Source: Nodosilinea sp. FACHB-141 (GTDB lineage Bacteria; Cyanobacteriota; Cyanobacteriia; Phormidesmidales; Phormidesmidaceae). From it: 64,000 nucleotides of DNA. Both the position numbers and the translations under genes were made by a program. The notes beneath the pieces are model-generated. The model was not told the origin of the DNA. It did not search any database and saw nothing but the letters and a program-made list of their open reading frames with translations. Below, in pieces: positions 55,334 through 63,990 of the stretch. The stretch covers positions 744,001-808,000 of the forward strand of contig NZ_JACJPP010000007.1 in NCBI RefSeq assembly GCF_014696135.1, read 5' to 3'. Numbering within the stretch: position 1 is the stretch's first letter; each line of letters opens with the position of its first letter.

Positions 55334-56941
55334 ATGACTTTTACCCCTGTCGACCAACCGCCCTTTGCTATTACTACGCCGCTGTATTACGTCAACGGCT
55401 TGCCCCATATCGGCAGCGCCTACACCACCATTGCCGCCGACGTAGTGGCTCGATTCTATCGGCTGATGGGGCATCCGGTGCTGATGATTACCGGCACCGA
55501 TGAACACGGCCAAAAAATTCAGCGCACTGCCGAAGAGCGCGGTGTTTCACCCCAGGAACATTGCGACGAGTTTGTGGCTGGGTTTGAGCGTCTGTGGGAA
55601 TTGCTGAACATCGACTGCGATCGCTTCATTCGCACCACTGCCCCCCGCCACAACGTCATCGTCAACGAGTTTTTTCAGCGCCTGTGGGATCAGGGAGACA
55701 TCTATAAGGGCCAGCAGCAGGGCTGGTACTGTGTTTCCTGCGAAGAGTTTAAAGAAGAGCGCGATCTGCTGCCCAACCAGCACTGTGCCATTCACACCAA
55801 CAAGCCGGTGGAGTGGCGTGATGAGTCAAACTACTTTTTTAAGCTGTCGAAATATCAAGATCAGCTAGAGCAGCTCTACGCTAGTCAGCCCGACTTTATT
55901 CAGCCCGAGGCCCGTCGCAACGAGGTGCTGGGCTTTGTGAAACAGGGATTGCAAGACTTCTCAATTTCGCGCATCAACCTCGACTGGGGTTTTCCAGTAC
56001 CCACCGATCCTGAGCAAACCCTCTACGTCTGGTTTGACGCATTACTAGGCTACCTAACGGCTCTGCAAGACCCCAGCGAACCACCGAGCCTGGAGCAGGC
56101 AGTGGCCAAGTGGTGGCCTGTGAATATTCACCTGACCGGAAAAGACATTCTGCGGTTTCACGCCATCTCCTGGCCAGCCATGCTGATGTCGGCGGGGCTG
56201 CCGCTGCCAGGGCGGGTGTTTAGCCACGGCTTTTTGACTAAGGACGGCCAAAAGATGGGCAAGAGCCAGGGCAACACCCTGGACCCAGTGGCGCTGGTGG
56301 AAACCTATGGCCCCGATGCGGTGCGCTACTACTTTCTGCGCGAAATCGAGTTTGGCAAAGATGGCGATTTCAACGAAACCCGCTTCATCAATGTGCTGAA
56401 TGCCGACCTAGCTAACGATCTGGGCAATCTGCTCAACCGCACCTTAAAGATGGCCGGGCGCTACTGCGATGGCCATGTGCCTGATGTTGATCCTCAAAGC
56501 ATTGCGGCTGATCATTCTCTGCGGGCGATCGGCACAGCGCTGCCTAAAACTGTCTTTGAGGCTTACACTTACCTGGCCTTTAGTCAGGCCTGTACCGCAA
56601 TTTTGGCGCTAGTGCAGGCCAGCAACAAGTTCCTTGATGAGCAAGCTCCCTGGAGTCTCTACAAACAGGGCAAACAGGCCGAAACCGAAGCCGTTCTATA
56701 CGCCGTGCTGGAGTCGGTGCGACAGGCCGCCTATTTGCTGTCACCGATGATCCCTGGCATCAGCAACCAAATTTATGCTCAGCTCGGCTTTGCCATAGAT
56801 TTTGACGACAAAGCCATCGGTCAGCAGATTAACTATGCCGACCATGCTGCCTGGGGCTATTTGCCCCCTGCTCAGATTTTGGGAGAAGCCTCCCCCGTAT
56901 TTCAGCGCTTGGAACTGCCCGAACCCGTGGGCAATCCCTAG
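55334..56941 (+). CDS. metG: Methionyl-tRNA synthetase
   Basis: 535 residues. Class I HIGH-type motif in YVNGLPHIGSAYTT, KMSKS-type motif in KMGKSQGN, and a zinc-knuckle-like region with CVSCEEF and HCAIH. It ends after the anticodon-binding helical domain, without the C-terminal EMAP/Trbp111 extension; this short form is common in cyanobacteria. ATG start. No T-box or other riboswitch was recognised in the 253-base leader, which has no gene. Confidence 0.96.
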   Translation: MTFTPVDQPPFAITTPLYYVNGLPHIGSAYTTIAADVVARFYRLMGHPVLMITGTDEHGQKIQRTAEERGVSPQEHCDEFVAGFERLWELLNIDCDRFIRTTAPRHNVIVNEFFQRLWDQGDIYKGQQQGWYCVSCEEFKEERDLLPNQHCAIHTNKPVEWRDESNYFFKLSKYQDQLEQLYASQPDFIQPEARRNEVLGFVKQGLQDFSISRINLDWGFPVPTDPEQTLYVWFDALLGYLTALQDPSEPPSLEQAVAKWWPVNIHLTGKDILRFHAISWPAMLMSAGLPLPGRVFSHGFLTKDGQKMGKSQGNTLDPVALVETYGPDAVRYYFLREIEFGKDGDFNETRFINVLNADLANDLGNLLNRTLKMAGRYCDGHVPDVDPQSIAADHSLRAIGTALPKTVFEAYTYLAFSQACTAILALVQASNKFLDEQAPWSLYKQGKQAETEAVLYAVLESVRQAAYLLSPMIPGISNQIYAQLGFAIDFDDKAIGQQINYADHAAWGYLPPAQILGEASPVFQRLELPEPVGNP

Positions 56942-57020
56942 CCTAAAACCGCTCCAGCTCGTTTCACGTTTGTTTTTGCTCGTTTGTTTTCAAATCGATT
57001 TAACACCCTAATAAAAACCC

Positions 57021-57686
57021 ATGTTAGATAGTCACAGCCACTCCTTAAATAACCACTCTTTACTTGGCGAAGACGCCATTTTCACCCCTGAGCAAGTGCT
57101 CGAAAATCGGGGCCGGGTAGCCATTTTTATTGATGGTTCGAACCTGTTTTACGCAGCTCTGCAGTTGGGCATTGAGATTGACTACACCAAGCTGCTGTGC
57201 AAGCTCACGGCTGGCTCGCGGCTGTTTCGGTCATTTTTCTACACTGGAGTAGACCGCACGAACGAAAAGCAGCAGGGCTTTTTGCTGTGGATGCGGCGCA
57301 ACGGCTATCGGGTGATTGCCAAAGACCTGGTGCAGCTGCCCGATGGCTCGAAAAAAGCCAATCTCGATGTCGAAATAGCGGTGGATTTGGTGGCCCTGGT
57401 CGGCTACTACGATACTGCCGTGCTGGTCAGCGGTGATGGCGATTTGGCCTATGCTGCCGATGCCGCTAGCTACCGGGGGGCGCGGGTCGAGGTGGTGAGC
57501 CTGCGATCTATGACCAGCGATAGTCTGATCAACGTGGCCGATCGCTACATCGATCTCGAAGGGATCAAAGACGACATTAGAAAAATGCCCCGCAACTCTG
57601 CAAGTCACAGCTACACCTACCGCCCTCTGTCTAACCTAGCGACTGCCGACGATGCGGTAGACGACGGCGTGACAATCAGCGAGTAG
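57021..57686 (+). CDS. LabA-like NYN domain protein
   Basis: 221 residues. The NYN/PIN-like core shows the acidic metal-site residues in VAIFIDGSNLFYA, KKANLDVEIAVDLVAL and VSGDGDLAYAADAA. In Synechococcus the related LabA dampens circadian output through RpaA; other family members are RNases. With several paralogues usual per cyanobacterial genome, I do not assign the symbol. Short polar extensions flank the core. It is 19 bases before lptC, so both are probably co-transcribed, but no functional link is known. Confidence 0.88.
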   Translation: MLDSHSHSLNNHSLLGEDAIFTPEQVLENRGRVAIFIDGSNLFYAALQLGIEIDYTKLLCKLTAGSRLFRSFFYTGVDRTNEKQQGFLLWMRRNGYRVIAKDLVQLPDGSKKANLDVEIAVDLVALVGYYDTAVLVSGDGDLAYAADAASYRGARVEVVSLRSMTSDSLINVADRYIDLEGIKDDIRKMPRNSASHSYTYRPLSNLATADDAVDDGVTISE

Positions 57687-57705
57687 TGTTTACAGGCGCA
57701 GCACC

Positions 57706-58854
57706 ATGGCACGATGGCGGCAGTTGATGATTAGTGGTGCTGCGATCGCAGCTCTGGCCGTGGGGTTGTATAGCCTGATCGGTCCTGGGCTTGGCCCAAA
57801 GCCGAATGCTGAAGGCCCGGCTGCTGGAGACCCAGCACCGGGCCTGACCCTGCGGGATGTCACCCTAGAGCAGCCCGATGAGCAGGGGCAACTGCTCTGG
57901 CGGGTTAAGGGTAAGGAGGTCACCTACAGCCCTGACCAGCAGGTAGCGTTTATTACGCGTCCAGATGGCGACCTGTTTCAGGACGGCGAAGTTATCTATC
58001 AAGTGGTGGCCGACACCGGCGAGGTGCGCGAAAACGGCAGCGTAATTTTGCTGCGCGGCAATATTGTGGCCACCGGCGTTAAGAATGGCTCCGTGCTGCG
58101 GGGCAACGAAATGGAGTGGCGTCCCCAGAACGATGTGCTGATCATGCGCGACCAAATTACCGGTACCCACCCGCAGCTCAGGGCTGTGGCCGACGAGGCA
58201 CGGGTGTTTAACCGCGAAAATCGCATGGAGCTAGCCGGTAACGTGGTGGCCAGTACGGTGGCTGATTCTAAAACTGAGCCCTGGCTGAAGCTGCAGGCCC
58301 AGGAACTCGCTTGGTTTTGGGAGGAAGAACGCATCGACAGTGCTCAACCTCTGCGGGTAGAGCAGTTTAAGCAAAACGCGATTACCGATGTGGTAGTTGG
58401 CCAGCGCGGCACGGTAAACCTGGCTACGCAGCTGGTAAACCTGCGTGGGCAGGTGGCCATGCAGATGCTGGATATTCCGCTCAATATGGCCAGCGAAGCT
58501 CTAGATTGGCAGGTGGCCGAAGAGCAGGTGACCGTCAACCAGCCCCTCACCCTGATCCATCCCGAAAATAAAATCAGGGTTACCGCCCGCCAGGGCCGCA
58601 TGGATTTGGCAGCGCAGCAAATTTTTCTCTCCCAGGACGTAGTGGCCGTGGGCGAAGCTAATCAAGCCCGCATGACCAGCGATCGCCTCAACTGGAACGT
58701 AGACACCCAAACCCTGGTTGCTGAGGGTGGCGTTAACTATCGCCAGGTCAACCCCAACGTCAATCTCAACGGTGCGCGTGCCGTGGGGCGCATTGATGAT
58801 CAGACCATAGTGGTTGACGGGGGTCGCGTTGTAACCGAGATCGTGCCGAATTAG
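57706..58854 (+). CDS. lptC: LPS export periplasmic protein LptC
   Basis: 382 residues, twice the size of E. coli LptC but normal for cyanobacteria. An N-terminal TM anchor (MISGAAIAALAVGLYSLIG) is followed by beta-jellyroll repeats: LRDVTLEQPDEQGQLLWRVK, YSPDQQVAFITRPDGDLFQD, and later IRVTARQGRMDLAAQQIFLS. It bridges the inner-membrane LptBFG extractor to LptA in the periplasm and carries lipopolysaccharide outward. ATG start; 19 bases after the NYN gene. The stop is followed directly by G-rich repeats. Confidence 0.9.
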   Translation: MARWRQLMISGAAIAALAVGLYSLIGPGLGPKPNAEGPAAGDPAPGLTLRDVTLEQPDEQGQLLWRVKGKEVTYSPDQQVAFITRPDGDLFQDGEVIYQVVADTGEVRENGSVILLRGNIVATGVKNGSVLRGNEMEWRPQNDVLIMRDQITGTHPQLRAVADEARVFNRENRMELAGNVVASTVADSKTEPWLKLQAQELAWFWEEERIDSAQPLRVEQFKQNAITDVVVGQRGTVNLATQLVNLRGQVAMQMLDIPLNMASEALDWQVAEEQVTVNQPLTLIHPENKIRVTARQGRMDLAAQQIFLSQDVVAVGEANQARMTSDRLNWNVDTQTLVAEGGVNYRQVNPNVNLNGARAVGRIDDQTIVVDGGRVVTEIVPN

Positions 58855-58970
58855 GAGATGGGATGTGGAGTGTCAGGGGGCAGGTGTAGGGTGTAGGGTG
58901 TGCGGTACAAGGTGTCAGGCGGAGTTGAAACCCGCAACCCTATACCTAATCCCCAATACCCCTCATCCCT
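58855..58970 (+). repeat. G-rich and C-rich repeat spacer between lptC and second tenA
   Basis: After the lptC stop, GGTGTAGGGTGTAGGGTGT and related repeats run to about 58923; C-rich ACCC/TCCCC sequence (58931-58970; AACCCTATACCTAATCCCC) follows toward the next start. Same stop-then-G, C-then-start polarity as the other tracts, but a different unit. The C-rich arm is separated from the ATG by a short A-rich stretch. Confidence 0.65.
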
Positions 58971-58982
58971 AAGAAAATTTCC

Positions 58983-59618
58983 ATGGCTCTGACCTGTCAA
59001 TCTCTCCTGCAAGCTCACCCGACCGCCTGGCACAGCGCCACCACCCACCCGTTTTTAACCGGCTGTCAGAGCGGCACTCTGCACCCCGCTCAGTTCAACA
59101 CCTGGCTGGTGCAGGATTTTTTGTTTGTCAAAGACTTTACCCGCATGGTGGGGCGGGTGCTGGGGGCGGCCCCCGATGACCACATTGATGGGCTGCTGGC
59201 AGGGCTGGGTGCTCTGAAAGACGAGCTGCTGTGGTTTGAGGCTAAGGCCGCCGAGCGATCGCTCGACCTATCTACCTCGCCCCAGCCCACCTGCCAACGC
59301 TACTGTGAGTTCATGACCGGTCTTGCCCAGCAGCCCTACGCGGTGCAGGCTACTGCTCTATGGGCCATTGAGTATGCCTACAATCAAGGCTGGCAGCTGC
59401 CCGGCCCCATGCCCGAGCCCTACACCGAGTTCGCAGATCGCTGGGGTAACCCCGGCTTTACCGACTACGTGCACCTGTTGGCCGCCCAGGCCGATGCTGC
59501 CCTGGCTACAGCTAGCTCAGAGGTTCAGGCCCAGGCCGAAGCCGCCTTTTTGCAGGTTGCTGATCTCGAAGCGGCCTTCTGGCAAATGGCATTTACCGCT
59601 GCTGAGGCTGTTCAATAA
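58983..59618 (+). CDS. TenA family protein, Cys-less (TenA_E type)
   Basis: 211 residues. THPFLTGCQSGTLHPAQF and WLVQDFLFVKDFTRMVGRV are the TenA N-terminal signature. Where TenA_C has its catalytic Cys, this one reads ATALWAIEYAYNQGW, with no Cys; a C-terminal DLEAAFWQMAF supplies the Glu. TenA_E members in plants and bacteria act on amino-HMP or formyl-aminomethylpyrimidine in thiamine salvage or damage repair. Only modestly similar to the other TenA in the window. ATG start. Confidence 0.88.
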   Translation: MALTCQSLLQAHPTAWHSATTHPFLTGCQSGTLHPAQFNTWLVQDFLFVKDFTRMVGRVLGAAPDDHIDGLLAGLGALKDELLWFEAKAAERSLDLSTSPQPTCQRYCEFMTGLAQQPYAVQATALWAIEYAYNQGWQLPGPMPEPYTEFADRWGNPGFTDYVHLLAAQADAALATASSEVQAQAEAAFLQVADLEAAFWQMAFTAAEAVQ

Positions 59619-59770
59619 GGCGTTTGGTCTCATGGCCCATAGCTCAGGGTGAGCGGTTTACCTGGCGATCGCCTTCAGGAGCGTGATCGCCCTAAACTGT
59701 GCCTAACTGAGGATGTTTTTAAGATAGATTGCGGTCAATCCTAGAGAGCGATACTACCCTAGGAAATGCT

Positions 59771-61126
59771 GTGACCTACGACTTTGATTTACTGGTAATT
59801 GGTGGAGGCTCTGGCGGTATAGCGGCGGCGCGGCGGGCTGCCAGCCATGGTGCCCATGTGGGTCTAGCGGAGGCAAGGCAGCTGGGCGGCACCTGCGTCA
59901 ATCGTGGTTGCTTACCCAAAAAGCTGATGGTGTATGCGGCTCAGTTTGCAGAACAGGCTGAAGTGGCCACCAGCTACGGCTGGACTGTCGGCGAGCGACA
60001 GTTTGACTGGCCCACCCTAATTGCCGCCGTCGACCAGGAAGTGCAGCGCCTCAGGGGTGTCTATCAAGACCTGCTCGACAAATCAGGTGTAGAAATTTTT
60101 CGCCACCAGGCGCAGTTCGTCGATGAGCACACCCTAGCTATGGGTGAAACCACCGTCACCGCCGCCAGAATTTTGATTGCTGCCGGCGGTCAACCTACCC
60201 GGCCCGACAATATTTCTGGTATTGAGCACGCTATCACCTCCGACGATATCTTTCATCTGCCCCAGCAGCCAAAGCGCATGGTCATTATTGGCGGTGGATA
60301 TATCGGTTGCGAATTTGCCAGCATTCTCACTGGGCTGGGCACCGAAGTTACCCAGATCATTCAGGGTGACAGAGTCCTGAGCGGCTTTGATGACGACCTA
60401 CGCAACGAAATTCACGGGGCGATGCAGCGACAGGGCATCACGATGGTGACCAACAGCGAGCAGATTGCGATCGCCCCCGGCAAGTCAGGCTTAACCCTGA
60501 CCGTAACTACCGAGCAGGAGCAAAAGACCGTGCTCAGCGACGCGGTGAGTTTGGCGGCCACCGGGCGCAACCCCAACGTGAAGGGCCTAGGGCTAGAGAA
60601 TACCGGTGTTACCCTCAACCACGGGGCGATCGCCGTCGACGCTCACTATCGCACCTCCGTCCCCCACATCTTCGCGATCGGAGACATCATCGATCGCGTT
60701 AGCCTCACCCCTGTAGCGATCCGGGAGGGCCGCCTATTCGCTGACGCCGAATTTGGTCACCAAGCCGTCACCCTCGACTACGACACCATTCCTACCGCTG
60801 TGTTTACCACGCCTGAGATGGGCACCGTTGGCTTCACCGAAGTAGAAGCTGCCAAAAAGTTTGGCAAAGACGACATTCAAACCTACTGCTCCCGCTTTCA
60901 GCCTCTGTACTACCGGCCCTCTGACCGAGAGACCCAAGGCTTGATTAAGCTAGTGGTGCAAAAATCTACTGACCGAGTGCTAGGGGCGCATATGGTGTGC
61001 AACCACGCCGCAGAGCTCATGCAGGGGGTTGCGATCGCCGTGACCATGGGTGCCACCAAAGCCGATTTTGATACCACCCTGCCAATTCACCCCAGCACCG
61101 CCGAGGAACTGATCGGCTTGGGATAA
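59771..61126 (+). CDS. gor: Glutathione-disulfide reductase
   Basis: 451 residues from the GTG at 59771, with AGGAA five bases upstream; the frame is open from a TTG at 59729. FAD motif LVIGGGSGGIAAARRAA, redox cysteines Cys42 and Cys47 in GGTCVNRGCLPKKLM, NADPH motif IIGGGYIGCEFA, FAD-binding IFAIGDIIDR and the C-terminal IHPSTAEELI with the catalytic His. It keeps glutathione reduced with NADPH. A glutathione peroxidase is encoded 2.2 kb on. The stop is followed by a G-rich tract. Confidence 0.95.
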   Translation: MTYDFDLLVIGGGSGGIAAARRAASHGAHVGLAEARQLGGTCVNRGCLPKKLMVYAAQFAEQAEVATSYGWTVGERQFDWPTLIAAVDQEVQRLRGVYQDLLDKSGVEIFRHQAQFVDEHTLAMGETTVTAARILIAAGGQPTRPDNISGIEHAITSDDIFHLPQQPKRMVIIGGGYIGCEFASILTGLGTEVTQIIQGDRVLSGFDDDLRNEIHGAMQRQGITMVTNSEQIAIAPGKSGLTLTVTTEQEQKTVLSDAVSLAATGRNPNVKGLGLENTGVTLNHGAIAVDAHYRTSVPHIFAIGDIIDRVSLTPVAIREGRLFADAEFGHQAVTLDYDTIPTAVFTTPEMGTVGFTEVEAAKKFGKDDIQTYCSRFQPLYYRPSDRETQGLIKLVVQKSTDRVLGAHMVCNHAAELMQGVAIAVTMGATKADFDTTLPIHPSTAEELIGLG

Positions 61127-61205
61127 GGCACATAAGGGGGTGAGGAAGGAGGAGAAGTGAGGAAGGTGAGGCGATAGGAGAATGAAGCCTACCCTCATCC
61201 CTCAT
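61127..61205. repeat. Convergent G-rich/C-rich tract between gor and DUF3593 gene
   Basis: On the plus strand GGGGGTGAGGAAGGAGGAG follows gor; then CTACCCTCATCCCTCATC precedes the minus-strand DUF3593 stop. Read on each gene's own strand, a G-rich tract follows both stops. This convergent case shows the repeat polarity follows gene ends, not one DNA strand. Confidence 0.7.
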
Positions 61206-61514
61206 CTAATCGCCCTCCGCCTGCGTCCCCACCCGATGCTGCACAACCGCTTGGCGAAACCCCAGCACCACAAGAATGTTTGACAGTGTTAAAAACGCCT
61301 CTGCGCTGCCGTGGAGCCAGTCCACGTTGGCCAGTTCTTCCCCAAGTCCCACCTTGGCATAGATACCTGCCGGAATAGTTACCGCCACAAACACCAGCAG
61401 CGCGTAGAAGCCAGTCAGCGCCAACCGCGGTGTCTCCTGGGTACGGCTCATAAACCAGAGAAACCCTAGGTAGGGGAAGAGGGACATGGCGAAGAGAGTG
61501 TTTTTGTCGAGCAT
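61206..61514 (-). CDS. DUF3593 membrane protein
   Basis: 102 residues with about three hydrophobic segments: LFPYLGFLWFM, FYALLVFVAVTIPAGIYA and FLTLSNILVVLGFRQAVV. The pattern matches the cyanobacterial/plastid DUF3593 family, unknown function, usually next to DUF2499 as here (217 bases upstream on the same strand). The conserved pair suggests one thylakoid- or inner-membrane complex, but nothing more is known to me. ATG start directly after a C-rich repeat, no Shine-Dalgarno. Confidence 0.87.
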   Translation of the reverse strand: MLDKNTLFAMSLFPYLGFLWFMSRTQETPRLALTGFYALLVFVAVTIPAGIYAKVGLGEELANVDWLHGSAEAFLTLSNILVVLGFRQAVVQHRVGTQAEGD

Positions 61515-61556
61515 GAGGGGAGTGGGGAGTAGATAGGTAGGAGAGTTTAGGTAGAC
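61515..61556 (-). repeat. C-rich tract abutting DUF3593 start
   Basis: On the minus strand CTCTCCTACCTATCTACTCC and CCACTCCCCTC run up to the ATG at 61514. Same family as the potB, potC, dppB-like and tenA leaders. Confidence 0.75.
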
Positions 61557-61731
61557 AATCTTTTATTCGAAATTCGTAATCCCAAAGTTCATTAGTAGTC
61601 TGCCAAGCCGATGGTGATGGGTTGGCGAGGGTCTAAAGTTCACAGCAGTCCTTGAACCGTATACCTTAAACCCTGAACCCTAGACCGCTGAAGCCTGCCA
61701 CATTTAGCGTTCTCAAGTATTAATTTTGGGC

Positions 61732-62046
61732 TCACTTTGGGCTGGCGGCTGAAATGCTGCTCTGTCGCCAGATCCACCAGGCGGCGAGACATAGGGTGCA
61801 GTTGCCGATCACGGTCATCGCGGCCTGTAGGGTGACTAGCCAGGCCAGACCAGAGGCATTGTCGAACAGGTGCCAGGTGCAGGCGGCCATGGCGCTTACC
61901 AGGGCGGGAAACATGCCGATCGCCAGCCAGCGCCATACGGGCCGCTGGGTCACGGTGGCAAATTGCCAAATAAACCACATCGCCGCCATCCACTCCAGCA
62001 CACTTGAAATATGGATCATCCAGGTGGGCAGCGAGAGAGCGTGCAT
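61732..62046 (-). CDS. DUF2499 membrane protein
   Basis: 104 residues, about three TM helices. MHALSLPTWMIHISSVLEW at the start and MFPALVSAMAACTWHLFDN in the middle are family-typical. DUF2499 occurs only in cyanobacteria and plastid-bearing eukaryotes and is normally beside DUF3593, which follows here. No enzymatic motif; the conserved His residues (HISS, WHLFDN) could bind a cofactor, which is speculation. Divergent from csaB with a 92-base gap. Confidence 0.88.
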   Translation of the reverse strand: MHALSLPTWMIHISSVLEWMAAMWFIWQFATVTQRPVWRWLAIGMFPALVSAMAACTWHLFDNASGLAWLVTLQAAMTVIGNCTLCLAAWWIWRQSSISAASPK

Positions 62047-62138
62047 GGAGTTCAGGGCGTAACAACAGCCTCTATTGTAGAGAGGTCAGTGTAAGGCGTA
62101 TAGCGTTTAACCCACGGGTTAGCCAGGGGCAGGTGAGC

Positions 62139-63197
62139 ATGCGAGCGGTTTTGTGTGGCTACTATGGCATGGGCAACGGCGGCGATGAAGCTCTACTCGC
62201 TACCCTGCTGCAAATGCTGCCTGCGGGAGTAACGCCCGTGGTGCTGTCGGGCAACCCCGTTGAAACCGCCCAGCGCTACGGCGTAGAAACTGTGCCCCGC
62301 AAGGCCCTGGGGCCAGTCATTCGCGCTCTGCGGGGGGCCGAGGTGCTGATTTGGGGCGGCGGCAGTCTGCTACAAGACGCCACCAGTCTGCAAAACCCCA
62401 TTTACTATGGCGGGCTGATGGTGCTAGCCCAGTGGTTGGGGCTGAAAACTATTGCTTGGGGGCAGGGCATTGGCCCCCTCAGCCACCCTCTCAGTCAGGG
62501 GCTGGGCCGCTACGCCCTGGGCCACTGCAACGCCGTTAGCGTGAGAGACAACGGCTCGGCGGCTTGGTTGGCTCGCTGGCATGTGCCGGGCATGCAGGCC
62601 CCAGACCCGGTGTGGGCCTTGGACGCCGCGCCAGTAGACGGACTATGGGATTTGCCTGCCCCTCGGGTAGCTGTTGCTCTGCGCCCTCACCCCTGGCTGA
62701 CCGAAAGTCGCCTAGACCAGTTCACCCAAGCTCTGGCCTCGTTTCAGAAGGCGACCCAAACCTGCCTGCTGCTGGTGCCCTTTCAGCCGATCAAAGACCT
62801 GCCCATTGCCGAATATATTCAGCCACGGCTGCCTGGCCCTAGCCGCATCTATGCTTTAGATAACCCACACCAGCTCAAAGGGCTGTTTCGCGGCGTTGAG
62901 ATGACGCTAGGCATGCGACTGCACGCCCTGATTATGGCGGCGGCTGAGGGCTGTCGCTGCTTTGGGCTCAGCTACGACCCCAAGGTCAGCCACCTGATGA
63001 CCGACCTCGATCTGCCAGGGTTTGACCTCAACCCCCAAGCGGTGAGCCACCGCTGGCCAGACACCCCTGAGCAGATGACCCAAGCCTGGCTGGAGGTCTA
63101 CGCCAACGGCGACCCACTGTCGCCCGAACAAATCAGTTCACGAGTGGATCGCGCCCTGATGCACCAAGACCTGCTAAGGGACGTGCTGTTGCCCTGA
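62139..63197 (+). CDS. csaB: Polysaccharide pyruvyl transferase CsaB
   Basis: 352 residues from the ATG at 62139, set by AGGTGAG just upstream; the frame is open further 5' but overlaps the DUF2499 gene. AVLCGYYGMGNGGDEALLAT, VLIWGGGSLLQDATS, KTIAWGQGIGPLSHPLSQG and TLGMRLHALIMAAAEG are the conserved motifs. In Bacillus, CsaB pyruvylates secondary cell-wall polymer for SLH-protein binding; cyanobacterial homologues likely serve SLH-domain porin attachment. Cytosolic. Confidence 0.92.
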   Translation: MRAVLCGYYGMGNGGDEALLATLLQMLPAGVTPVVLSGNPVETAQRYGVETVPRKALGPVIRALRGAEVLIWGGGSLLQDATSLQNPIYYGGLMVLAQWLGLKTIAWGQGIGPLSHPLSQGLGRYALGHCNAVSVRDNGSAAWLARWHVPGMQAPDPVWALDAAPVDGLWDLPAPRVAVALRPHPWLTESRLDQFTQALASFQKATQTCLLLVPFQPIKDLPIAEYIQPRLPGPSRIYALDNPHQLKGLFRGVEMTLGMRLHALIMAAAEGCRCFGLSYDPKVSHLMTDLDLPGFDLNPQAVSHRWPDTPEQMTQAWLEVYANGDPLSPEQISSRVDRALMHQDLLRDVLLP

Positions 63198-63251
63198 TCT
63201 TTGCCTCGAGGGAGGTTTGGGCCGATCACAAAGCTCTAACTTTGCTGTTTG

Positions 63252-63293
63252 GGTTTACAGGTTAGACCGTTCAAACGGTCTAACCTGTAAACC
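63252..63293. repeat. Perfect 20-bp palindrome between csaB and gpx
   Basis: GGTTTACAGGTTAGACCGTT (63252-63271), CA, then its exact reverse complement (63274-63293). It lies between convergent csaB and gpx stops. As RNA it would form a very stable hairpin on either strand. No T-run follows. The near-zero loop is unusual for a terminator; it may still work as a bidirectional one. Confidence 0.85.
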
Positions 63294-63343
63294 TGCTCTA
63301 AGTTGCCTCGGCCCAGGAGTGCTCGTTTGAGTGCGATCGCACC

Positions 63344-63808
63344 TTAGCCCAAAGCCTGCTCGATCGCAGCTTTGAGTTCGGGGTCGTTAGGAGGGGTTTG
63401 AGGCTCAAAGCGCCCGATCACCTGGCCATCGCGACCGACCAAAAACTTGCCAAAGTTCCAGCCGATGTCGGGGCCTTCGCCGACGAGAAACTGATAGAGG
63501 GGGCTGCGATCGGGGCCGTTGACATCCTGCTTTTCGAGCAGGGTAAAATCGACGTCGTATTTGGTCTTGGTGAAGTCTTTGATTTCCTCAGGGCTGCCGG
63601 GCTCTTGCTTGCCAAACTGGTTGCAGGGCACGCCTACAATCACAAGGCCGCGATCGCCGTAGGCCTTATCCAGCTCTACCAGGCCGCTGTACTGGGGTGT
63701 CAGGCCGCACTTGCTGGCCACGTTTACAAAGAGAATTACCTTGTCAGCTAGCACCTCGGGAGCCAAAGGGGCACCGTCTAGGGTGGCGAGGTTAGAAGGA
63801 AGAGACAT
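63344..63808 (-). CDS. gpx: Glutathione peroxidase family protein
   Basis: 154 residues from the ATG at 63808; a start 7 codons earlier is in frame. Peroxidatic Cys34 in NVASKCGLTPQY (Cys, not Sec), Gln in PCNQFGKQEPG, and Trp/Asn in WNFGKFLVG complete the catalytic set. The resolving-Cys position typical of thioredoxin-using enzymes (CNQF after VGVP) is present. Cyanobacterial GPX-like enzymes often use NADPH or thioredoxin and reduce lipid hydroperoxides. Convergent with csaB. Confidence 0.93.
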   Translation of the reverse strand: MSLPSNLATLDGAPLAPEVLADKVILFVNVASKCGLTPQYSGLVELDKAYGDRGLVIVGVPCNQFGKQEPGSPEEIKDFTKTKYDVDFTLLEKQDVNGPDRSPLYQFLVGEGPDIGWNFGKFLVGRDGQVIGRFEPQTPPNDPELKAAIEQALG

Positions 63809-63943
63809 AGGGGGTAATGGTCTGCACAACGTTGTTATTATCGGTCATCCCTGCCGGTTGTTGGGCCAATTCCCTCCAACCCAAGCCGACGTTGCTCTAT
63901 CCCTACTGTTCTCTCAGAAACCTACACCAGCGGCTTCGCAAGA

Positions 63944-63990
63944 ACCCTCCCTCACCCCCCCACTCCCTCACTCCCCCCACCATTCTCCGC
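63944..63990 (+). repeat. C-rich tract at window end
   Basis: ACCCTCCCTCACCCCCC and ACTCCCTCACTCCCCCCACC resemble the C-rich leaders seen before other starts. If the polarity rule holds, a plus-strand gene should start just right of the window. No gene is visible in 63830-64000. Confidence 0.5.
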
